From assembly GCA_039000515.1 (NCBI GenBank), contig JBCFYV010001001.1, forward strand, positions 13,787,620-13,851,619: a DNA stretch of 64,000 nt, read 5' to 3'. The notes under the pieces are model-generated. The model was not told the DNA's origin. It saw nothing but the letters and a program-made list of their open reading frames with translations, and searched no databases. The stretch comes from Timema cristinae. Its lineage: Eukaryota; Arthropoda; Insecta; Phasmatodea; Timematidae. The position numbers and the translations under genes were made by a program. Each line of letters starts with the position of its first letter. Positions within the stretch are counted from its first letter, which is position 1. Below are positions 55,086 to 64,000 of this stretch, one piece after another.

Positions 55086-55659
55086 CTGACCCCCCACCCC
55101 GTGAAATAATTGACTGGCTACGGCCTTGCCAAAATTTCTTCGGGTGAACCTTATGAAAACGCTTGATACACAATCGGTAAAATTGTTTCCACTCTAGTCC
55201 GAGACATAAATATACTGACGGCATTGCGAAAACCACTCTTTCGGGTTCAGGGAGGTCATGAAACGTTGACATTCATCAAAATATCCAATACGATTTGTTT
55301 GAAGATCACAATACTTATCTCTCCGAGGGGTCACGGGAGAGCAAAAGAATAATTCAGTACACTCGATTGAGGACTGAACTTTATAATCCTAGGGCAAATT
55401 CTACGAACTCGAGACAACACTTGACCCAAATGTTTGTATCATGTTTTAAGAATTTCTACACCTTCGATGAGTATTTCCGACAGGGTTAGTCAAAAGGTTG
55501 ACCTTGACTCAATTAGTCGGTTTTCGAGCCAAATTTACTTCACTGGGGACGTTTTTTCTACTCTGGAGTTTTCCTATCGTCTCTTAAGAAAATCAGCTAC
55601 AGTCCAATTTACATTTTATTTGAGAGTTAGAATAGTTACTAGATATAATTTCAGGTAAC
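55086..55659. other. Unique DNA of higher G+C, no supported gene
   Basis: Several overlapping frames of 64-74 codons occur on both strands (for example minus 55272-55051, MSTFHDLPEPERVVFAMPSV). None has splice support or a recognised family, and they exclude one another. Confidence 0.35.
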
Positions 55660-55855
55660 CCACTTAACTGGCCAAATGGTCTGAGGCGTCACTCTTGTGT
55701 TAGGCTGATATGATGATGAGAGGGATATTAGGGTTCAAATCTTGGACAGGTCTACTGAAGCTGGTAAACCTGTAATATCCTTCATTCCTCATCCCTTTCT
55801 CATTAGAATAGTTATCATATATGAGTATAACCTGAACGGGTAGTAAGACGTGGCA
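55660..55855 (+). mobile_element. SINE-B variant copy
   Basis: Head CCCACTTAACTGGCCAAATG, B-box GGGTTCAAATCTTGGACAGG and intact tail CTGAACGGGTAGTAAGACGT; about 50 bases are missing from the body. Confidence 0.78.
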
Positions 55856-57060
55856 ATTAAAAAAATCACGTATTTAAACATCAAGTTATGTGATCCGCAG
55901 CTGTCACTTTTAATCGATATTATCAATATCTATAATATGACACTAATAAAATGGTACCGATATTAATGGCAAAAAAAATGTGTTTTCCTGTTCAAAAAAA
56001 GTTCTTATTTCTGAAATCCTACTGTATAATATAATACAATATATATAACTCCTGCAATGATCATGTTTGTTGCAACAACAGACTTTCATCTAGGATTATT
56101 CTGGATTAATCTCTTCCCTCGTTCCCCCTTTGTTATTTTGGTGTTTTTATTAATTACCTTGTCCTTCTTCAATCCCCTCTTCTTTCTATGTCCACCAGTC
56201 GACCATTACCTCCCATTCTTCTTGACACATGATACTGCATGGTTCGAAACATCTCAACCTCTCTTCTATTCCTTTTTTTTTATATAATAATAAAATTATT
56301 ATTATTAGTTTTATCCTCGTCATAGCAACGTTGGCGATGCCCTCATGTCAACAACAGATTGCCATAAAGCTGACACGGTGGGGGGTTCAAGAGCTTCGGG
56401 ACTTTTTTTTTTACGGTCCAATTTACGTCCGTGGTGTGTTATATGGGGCCCAAAGCGACATGACAGCTTGACGCTCGCCTGTCTTCGGGTCAACTCGGGG
56501 GGGATCGTGAGCTCGGTATACTCTTCATCCCCCTGCTGCTACCCTTCCCCTCCTTATCCATACTCATCCCTCTCTTTCATGGCATCTGTCAAACACACAT
56601 GGATATATCATTTTTTATAGCAAGAATGTGGAAAATGTCCCCTCTACCGCGTTCCACCTCCATGCTTCGCTTTCGTCCTTACTATAAGGTTTATTTTATT
56701 TTAAAAACACTATAATTTTAATAAGGAGATTTTAAATAATTATTGTTGATAATAAAGAATAAATTCAAAGATTTTTTTTTACTAGCTTAACATTTCACAT
56801 TCGTTTATTTAGAAGGTTTTTGTATATATTTGTGACAGTAGTTGTTAAGTAGGGTTATGGTAGTAATTTTTTAAGTTGATTTTGTCCATGAGTATCAGTG
56901 AGGGTATTTGTAAGTTAGCTGAATTAAAACTTTTTACATTCTAATATCAAGAAAAAGTATTTTTATCGTGAAAAATGTCGACCTCTAGCTTATGATGAAT
57001 TTATACGTTTTGTTTGTGTGAATGAACCTCCCTCCCACCCCCCAAAAAAGTGGATCTTAC
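55856..57060. other. No supported gene
   Basis: A patch at 56320-56600 has higher G+C, with T- and G-runs, and gives overlapping frames of 76-91 codons on the plus strand; composition and lack of splice signals do not support coding. Confidence 0.4.
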
Positions 57061-59170
57061 CATTACGTCTGTCTTTCTGTCTGTCTCTCTGTCTGTCCCT
57101 GAACACGGTTTGATAGATTTGGTTCAAATTTGATTTCTAAATCTTATAAGATAAACCTTGAATTTTTTTTTTTCAATCCTAGCCCTCAAACTAAGGGTAG
57201 TTTAATGACGAGTAATTTATTTTAATTACAAATTTTTCTAAACAGGTTCTGACAATTTCAAAATAGATGTATAGAGAAGGTTTTATCTCCCAAATAGTAT
57301 TGTTTTCTTGGTTTTGGGGTAAAAATTATTTAAAGGGTAGTTTACTGATGAGAGATTTTAGAGAATTCGAAATATCATACAACCTTGATAGTCCGAACAT
57401 TTGGTAATCCAAACGCACCTTAAGCAAAATAGGTTTAATTACAAATGTATTAAATGTAGAAAGCAGGAAGAAACGCTATTTAAAATGAACATTTTAACAA
57501 GCAAAGCGCGTGAGCCCACTACGATGGTTATTTTAGTTAATGATTTATTTTGTGATTTGTATTATTATCAATTAATGATTAGATCGTTTATAAAAATATT
57601 ACACAACCTATCTTTTTGAATCTTACTCCCCTACATTGGTAAAAAATATATATTTAACAAACAATTATTGTATTGTACCTTATTATATTATATTTTACTT
57701 GTTTTGTTTATAAAATAACATACATACTTGCTAATCCTAACAAATTGATAATCCAAACCACACCCGGTCCCTATTAGCTTAAATTATCAAGTTTCTACTG
57801 TAGTTTGAAACAAGGTATTAACGATTTTGTTTAAAGTATATATCTGGGGATTGCTAGACATGACAAAATTAGATAAAGCCGTTTACTTGTTTTTTGGGGG
57901 GACAAATTCGTCCAAGGGTAGTTTACTGATGACTGGTTTATTAAAAATTTGAATATTTAAAAAATTAGCTCTAGCGATTTGGTTCAAAATGAGTATATGT
58001 TAAGTTTTTTATTATAAATAGTTTCATATATATTGATTATTCTAAAATATTATATATTTTTTTGTAATTTACTGATGATTGGTTTTTGTAAAAAAGATTT
58101 AAAAAAATAAAATTAGATCCAATGATTTTGTTCAAAATGATTATTGAGGGACTATTTTACATTAGTAATAATAAATAACGTATCCTTATTTTTCTCAAAT
58201 AAATTAATTTATCACCAATCATAGAAAATTTGAAATTGACCTTGAAGAATGAGTTCATTGTGGTTATATGAGAATATACTTTCACAATAAGTAAGAATAC
58301 GTTGTTTTTCTATAATTCATAATTTTAGAGTATTAATTTACAAACAACTTTTTTTGAAAATTTGAAATTTGTTAGGAATATTTAAACAATTTGGTTCAAA
58401 ATGTGTGCATAAAATGAGTGTATTGTGATTAACAAGATGATTTGTTTGTTTTTATGAGGAAAATTTACTTGATGGCGATTTACTGAAAATCTATTTTTGA
58501 AAATAATCTTCCGAGAAATCATATGAGATTATTTGTGCCACTTTGTCGTACCATTTATTTTCTATTATCATTATACGTTTTAATTAATTGTGTTTTTTTT
58601 TTTTACTTTCTCATAACGAAAAAGTGGGCCTATATTAATCGTGAGACATTTTTACCTAAATATTAGGATATATATGGGACATTTTATATTTCCCCTGAAC
58701 TAACAAAGGTGGGAATTACAGTTATGTCTGCTCCCAGGTAGGTATATGTATTTCTTTGATTCTATACTAAAATGGTAATATATTTAGCTATAATTGGATA
58801 TTTATAAGCTATAAGATATCATCTCAGGCTGAATTGTGATTTTGGCTATAGACCTAAATTAAGACTGAGGACTAATTTTGAAAAAATAGTAAAATTTTTG
58901 ATCGGGATTTAACAATTTTGTCCAAAATGTATATAAGAAATAGTACAATAAACATTTATTCAAATAAAATTGAAAAATTGTTTTTTTAAATTTTAAAATA
59001 TATTCATAATAGCTCAAAACGATTTTATTCAAAGTGGAAATCTAAGGGATTGCTTTACACGATAAAAAAATACATATTTAAAAAAAAATGTTCATTTGAG
59101 GGTAGTTTACTTCAGACTAATTTTATAAAATTACAAACAAAAAAAAAATTGTTTTAAATGTATATCTGAA
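57061..59170. repeat. Very degenerate tandem array, about 150-bp unit
   Basis: A (CTGT)n-type start at 57066-57100 leads into repeated words: GGGTAGTTTACTGATGA (57197, 57336, 57916, 58066, 58470, 59100) and GATTTGGTTCAAAATG (57114, 57820, 57979, 58124, 58389, 58912, 59023). Where two neighbouring copies are close, the period is about 140-150. Similar in style to 45836-46720 but with different words. Confidence 0.5.
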
Positions 59171-59706
59171 TAATGTTTCAGCGCTATGGTTATGAAAATA
59201 AATTTGGTTTTAAGTAAACAAATTGATAATAGTGTACCAACGAATTACATTTAAAAATCCCCTTCCCAATAATTGAATTAGACCATATGTAAAAGTGTGT
59301 AAGATTGTATCTTTCCATTTATTTCATAATAAACATAATAAATATAAACAATAAAGTGGAGTTAAGTAATTGTTGAATTGTGATTACTTGTTCGAATATG
59401 AGTTATTACCTCATGTCACCTGGAGATTGAGATGCGGGTCATCGCTGACCCCGGGCCATTGTTTGAACACTCGAGCAAGCCGACCTCAAACTCGCGCAAT
59501 TCCGCACCCGTATTACCACCATTGTAATCTTGTGATCCAAAACAACGGGGACACAAAAATAATAACAATAATAATAATATATAATAATAATCCATTTACT
59601 TATTGGTTTAATTTTGTAAAAGGGTAGAATTTCACCTCCAGATTGAGATTTTATAAGTTTTGAGTTTAATTCTGAGAGATGACCACCTTTTTAAAATGTT
59701 TTTTAA
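59171..59706. other. No supported gene
   Basis: AT-rich, with a G+C-richer patch at 59410-59550 that recurs nowhere else here. Confidence 0.45.
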
Positions 59707-59901
59707 TCACCACGTACTACAATCTGTTTAGATTACACGCATACATGATAATTACTCTAATGATAGGGATGAGTAATTAAACACTTTACAGGTAATCGAC
59801 GCTCATTTGCGGGGATGAAAAGTAGGAAAACGTTTAAGAAAAAACACCCTCAGTAAATCAGACAGAGATTTGAACCCCGATCTCCCCGTCATCATCAGTC
59901 T
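59707..59901 (-). mobile_element. SINE-B copy, diverged, cut by a younger one
   Basis: CACCACGTACTACAATCTGT (tail) and AATCGACGCTCATTTGCGGG, CGATCTCCCCGTCATCATCA (body and B-box region); it ends where the next SINE-B begins. Confidence 0.65.
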
Positions 59902-60166
59902 ATTATTTATTATTATTATTATTATTTAGCACCGAGTCTTACTACCCGTTCGGGTTATACGCTTTAAGTACTAATTACACTAATGGATTAGGAATTGGGA
60001 AGGTTTAATTAGAGGAAGTGAACCCGCATTTGCTTGGAGGTAGGTGAAAAACCATTTAGGAAAAACTACCCCCAGTCACCGACCGAGATTCGAACCTCGA
60101 TCTCCCGTCCTCAGCATTCGAGCCAACACGACTGGCGCGTTCGCTAATTACGCCACCGAGGCAGGT
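59902..60166 (-). mobile_element. SINE-B, full length
   Basis: The element is 59929-60166 (GCACCGAGTCTTACTACCCG to CGCCACCGAGGCAGGT), with ATT units before it. TCTATT lies on both sides. The two copies lie in the same orientation. Confidence 0.87.
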
Positions 60167-61313
60167 CACCAATCTATTCTAACACAAAATTGACTTCTTC
60201 AGCCAGCAACTGAAGCAGATTGAATATTACTTGAACGTCTCACTATAATTAGTAGGCTTTCTTTTTGAGTTTTAGTGGCACATTTCTTCAATTTCAAATT
60301 ATATTTACAGTATTACTGACATGATAGTAATGACGAGATTTTGTTTGTATAACTACAAGAGTAATTTTGAAAATAAATCACTTCATATTTAAAATCTCAT
60401 CAGACGTTTTGAAACATATACAATACATCTTCACAGACCCCTTAATATTTGGGTTAGTGGTTTCATCCATCTATTTGTGTTTATAAATATATTACATTGT
60501 TAATACTGGATATACACAAATATGCAGTAGAGCTATTAACAATGAAATATTCGTCAAATTTATAAACATTTAAAATTCATGAAATATTCATTCAAGAACT
60601 TTAGTTACGAACGGCAGTACTTTTTTAAACTTGGACCTGCTCCCTAATACTACAAAATATTATGAAAATGTTATTAGAAGATATTATAAAATGTATACAC
60701 CTCTTTTAAACTTATTGTTATGCAAATTTTTCAAAGACCCTTAGTAATCAAAAATCATGCAAAACATATTTCAATTACATATAATACATTTAAAAATTAA
60801 AGTGTAAGCTATACTTTGCTCTTTGGCCTCAACCATTCCATGGTTAAAATATAAGTTAAAACAAATTTTTACTAATTTTACAACCAATTGGATTATTATT
60901 ATTAAAATAAAACTTCAAATGTTTTATTTGTACTAAAAATATGTATGTAGAAATGTGTATGGCCATAAAAATGTTATTTACATGGTGCACTTATCATTGC
61001 TATACAAAATAACTATAGTAAATTATATATTTTCATTCATGACAAATTAAAATTTATAACCTTCATATAAAAAGATTTTTTTAAACAACTTATTATTCAG
61101 TTCATAGACTCCATTTTAATCTCACTAAACAGGAAGAAGGTAATCTGTAAACAGCACAGTGATTAAAATGGTGTTCAATTAAATCAAGAAAAAGGGCAGC
61201 AGTAATTTTTCTCGAAAGCTATATCCTGGTTTCTAACAAGAGATTTAGCTCAAAAAGAACTATATATCAACTAAACGCTATAAATATTCTCGTTTCGCTT
61301 GGAAAACTTGGAG
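60167..61313. other. No supported gene
   Basis: AT-rich; no recurring repeat. Confidence 0.5.
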
Positions 61314-61439
61314 TTGTTCGCTTTGGTTGGTATACATGTAATTCTTGTTCCGAAGAGCAACAGGGGGTAGAGCAATGCATTGCTAATGAGACACATGTCT
61401 TAATGGTGACATTTAATTATCCCTTCTTTGAAAGTACAG
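61314..61439 (+). CDS. Candidate internal exon, CxxC cysteine-rich
   Basis: A plus-strand frame open from about 61162 encodes LGVVRFGWYTCNSCSEEQQG, then VEQCIANETHVLMVTFNYPF and FEST. It runs into a very good donor ACAG|GTAAGA (intron from 61440). NET fits an N-glycosylation site, and the spacing YTCNSC...EQC resembles the start of a Ly6/uPAR three-finger domain, where a CxxC lies near the N-terminus; that is inference from a short piece. The left edge is uncertain: the AG at 61312-61313 has a poor pyrimidine tract, and the frame is open further upstream. G+C is higher than the flanks. Confidence 0.38.
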
Positions 61440-62049
61440 GTAAGAACAGCGTTTTATTTAACGAAGTAATAATACTTTCATGCATTAGACTGAAACATTT
61501 TAGTTATGGCTTTACATGTCAGGCATGCGTTTGTTAGAATTATCTACTTTCGTTTGGGTCATAAGAAATATATTTAATTGAAGGAAGTTCTTAAAGCCGT
61601 ATATTTTATTATTTTAACGTGCTAGGAATCCAGACATAAGTCAGTGTCTATACCTTATACATTTTGAACTAATTAATAGATATAATCCAAACTTGGTACG
61701 TATTTAGGTTCGTCGTGGAAAGGCTTTGTTTAATTTTGATCTCCTCTGTCTTCAAAAACATGTAGTATTTATATGTATACAGAACATTATTATTTTAATT
61801 ATATTTATTGCTTAAAAAACTTCAGAAAGTGAAAAAATTGGCCTTTCTAAAGAGAATACAGAACTAGCCTATAAAACTAGTTTAAATTAGACTACCATAA
61901 ATGATAAATTGTATACAACTAGCCAAATTATATTAAATAAAAACCTCCCACGCTTGGGCTAGTTACAAGATGAAATTTTATGGCTTGCCATTATTTTACC
62001 AATTATTATTTACTAAAACTGTGTCATGGAAGAACTTTACTTTAAGCTC
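61440..62049. other. No supported gene
   Basis: AT-rich; would be intron if the exon before it is real. Confidence 0.45.
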
Positions 62050-62143
62050 ATTACTGTTTCCAGCCTATGGCCTGGGTCAATTTTTTTTTATTCAAGTCAT
62101 ATATATTTTCCAATTCCAGCTGGCTAGGCCTGTCGTAGATCAT
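62050..62143 (+). repeat. Dispersed repeat shared with 975-1062
   Basis: CATTACTGTTTCCAGCCTAT, GGCCTGGGTCAA, TCAAGTCATATATATTTTCC and GGCTAGGCCTGTCGTAGA match the other copy with about 85% identity by eye. Confidence 0.55.
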
Positions 62144-62516
62144 GGAAGAAATAATTCTAATGAATCAAAGATGCATCACACTGTATTCAAAATTGTTACC
62201 AATTTACTCCAATTAATTAATATGTATGATTAATGTGGTAATAAGCATAATATATAACATTACAATTACTTTAGACTTTTAAAACGGCATTTATAAAGTC
62301 TAGGTTTTTAGTGGCCATGAAAAAATATAGCTTAACTACTGGTCCGATATATTCTGATTGTCGTAAAATTTCACAAATTCTTTATATTTTCCCACTTGAT
62401 GTATCCAGCTGAAATTTGTAAATGAAAAGTTCAGACACACATGAGCTGAGCTTTTGCGTTAGTATTAATATTACATACTTTTCTCTTGCTTTTACAGATG
62501 CTGTTGAGTTTTTTTT
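62144..62516. other. AT-rich DNA, no supported feature
   Basis: Nothing recognisable. Confidence 0.5.
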
Positions 62517-62746
62517 AGCGCCAAGTCTTACTACTCGTTTGGGTTGTATGATAATGTACTATTTATGTGTTAGGGATTAATAAGATTGAATTTAGAGAAA
62601 GTGTAAACGCATTTGAGTTGATGGAGAGTGAAGTCATTTATGAAAATTAGTCTCAGTATATCCGACCAGGAATCCAACCCCAATCTCCCCATCATCGATG
62701 CTCTAGTCTATTTTGAGAGTGATGCCTAAGACCATGTGGCCACCGA
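62517..62746 (-). mobile_element. SINE-B copy, diverged
   Basis: Tail AGCGCCAAGTCTTACTACTC at the left edge, B-box region CGACCAGGAATCCAACCCCA, 5' end ATGTGGCCACCGAAAA at the right edge. Confidence 0.72.
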
Positions 62747-62789
62747 AAAAAGTTTCTCGCTAATTAAAACTAAAGGGGCATCGTAAAAT

Positions 62790-62995
62790 TTGACCAGGAC
62801 TATTTCTATTAATTTAGAAGGTTTCTGTTTAAATTCCACACTTACAATAACAGATATTCAAGAACTCTTGAGAATTTTAGATGTATAAAATTAAACTAAA
62901 CTTATCTATCGAATCAATATTCTATTTACTTTGGACAAAAAAAAAGGTTTTTTGTTTAAAAAAACTGCAAAGAGAATTACCTTAAACAAAACAGG
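62790..62995. mobile_element. FB1-related arm, diverged subfamily
   Basis: CAGATATTCAAGAACTCTTG, CGAATCAATATTCTATTTAC, TTTGGACAAAAAAAAAGG and AAAAAACTGCAAAGAGAATT in the order seen at 50480-50710. Confidence 0.5.
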
Positions 62996-63690
62996 TTTTT
63001 AACGTTCGTTATCAATGGCAAGATAAGTAATAATAATAATGATTATTAGAATTTCTCTTAAAAAGGTCAAGTCAACTTCATATACCCGCAAATATAATAG
63101 GTTTTTCCTAACCCTACACGTATTATAAAGTACTGTTTTTTTTTCGTTTTTTTTTTTCGTTTTACTGTGATGCTAAAAAGACCTTACCATAAACGTAGTC
63201 ATCACAATAGCTGAACTTAATTGTCCCCCCGGCCTTTCATTTTAGCCCCTTTGTTTTACCTTCATCTTCTCAACGAACAAGAGGAGCAAAGTGCAATCAG
63301 CTATTATTCAATCATTTTAAGTTTGTTACGATTGTCGTACATCAATTATGAAATGAAGACCTTAAAATGAATGTGCACCTCTCGCGCATATAGGTGCGTG
63401 ATCCTCTAAGAAATCTCGCCAACCAGCCGCACTATGACGGCAGTAGATACACTCAAGACTTCTTATGTATGCAAATCAGGTTCTATTCCACCCTCCTCCC
63501 CTCTCCCACCCTCTATTCCAATGAATCAAGGGGGTTTACCCGAGGTAAAAACCGATTATCTCAAATTTAAAAAACTGTACAGTGTTTTTTTAAAGTGATG
63601 CAATTACAGAAAGTTTTACTAAAACGCGGTAGTTTCGAGGTGCTAGCCTCACTAAATTGCATAGATGATAGCTTCGGCTTTCTGATTCAT
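62996..63690. other. No supported gene
   Basis: Mixed composition with T-runs near 63137-63158; nothing recurs and no exon is supported. Confidence 0.45.
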
Positions 63691-63980
63691 TAATATATGC
63701 ATTCCCGTACAATTATAATATAATTGTCAATTGGCTGCAATCATGCCAACTACCGAGTCACAGGTGGCTGCGTTGTCTGATGGCTGTGATCTTATATAAT
63801 CACATGTTTATAAGCTGACGACTTCCGCACGTCCATCATAGACTCTGCCTTAAAATATGAGTGAAGAATGACCATGGGCACGGGACGAATCCTGGATAGC
63901 TCAGTGGTAAGAGCATTGGCGTACTAAGCCGAAGGTCCCAGGTTCGATTCCCGTGTCCAGGTGTCATTTTTCAATTTTCA
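63691..63980 (+). mobile_element. Element E copy with tRNA-like module
   Basis: The conserved upstream block (CAACTACCGAGTCACAGGTG, TTCCGCACGTCCATCATAGA, TAAAATATGAGTGAAGAATG) is followed by a tRNA-like module at about 63892-63962 (CTCAGTGGTAAGAG D-arm, B box AGGTTCGATTCCC) and the shared 3' flank GTGTCATTTTTCAATTT. The possible anticodon loop GTACTAA would read ACT. The stems are not fully paired, so it is kept as a mobile element. Confidence 0.68.
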
Positions 63981-64000
63981 GAATATGATATCTAAGAGGT

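Noticed and set aside
55051..55658. Three overlapping frames on opposite strands
   Set aside because: They exclude one another, none has splice sites or a recognised domain, and stops flank each closely.
56057..56620. Membrane-protein-like frames on the plus strand
   Set aside because: The hydrophobicity comes from T-rich sequence; the frames overlap, and no splice sites or family pattern are seen.

Overview
This window is AT-rich, intron-and-repeat-type DNA from an animal with a large genome. It holds no complete gene, no rRNA gene, no true tRNA gene and no prokaryotic gene organisation. An arthropod is my best guess, at low confidence. The reasons are an RTE/BovB-type LINE 3' end of the kind common in insects (27057-27360), LINE fragments encoding an R-rich WEDNIRMDL motif (16177-16251), degenerate G-rich tandem arrays, and a Tigger/pogo-type transposon relic. 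Species cannot be named from sequence alone.

About a quarter of the window is readable as short interspersed elements. I group them by eye. SINE-B (about 34 copies) has a tRNA-like head and A/B boxes. SINE-A (9 copies) has a different tRNA-like head and body. The two end in the same roughly 50-base tail, followed by (AAT)n. SINE-C (4 copies) and SINE-D (4 copies) have other heads and ends. A further family, element E (3 copies), carries a tRNA-like module at its interior or 3' side. Several SINE-A and SINE-B insertions have clean target-site duplications of about 9-15 bp, which is the hallmark of LINE-driven insertion. Inverted-repeat (foldback, MITE-like) elements are the second big class: FB1 (about 8 copies, flanked by TTAA), FB3 (2 copies), and single palindromes at 34771-35201 and 32034-32271.

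Tandem DNA: a highly homogeneous 68-bp satellite of 33 full units (23761-26032), a diverged 55-bp array split by a SINE-A (32861-33975), an 83-bp array (54671-55085), and two very degenerate arrays with units of about 137 and 150 bp (45836-46720, 57061-59170).

Possible host-gene pieces are few and unlinked. They are a promoter/first exon with NRF1- and YY1-like sites and a strong donor at 21712-21809 (+); a minus-strand terminal-exon-like frame at 1755-1999; a minus-strand first exon encoding a mitochondrial-presequence-like N-terminus at 47474-47580; a cysteine-rich plus-strand exon ending at a strong donor at 61314-61439; a minus-strand cysteine-rich frame at 52933-53092 whose downstream flank was hit by a SINE; and a short terminal-exon-like frame at 39888-39981 (+). 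They cannot be joined into a gene model from this sequence. The rest looks like intergenic or intronic DNA.
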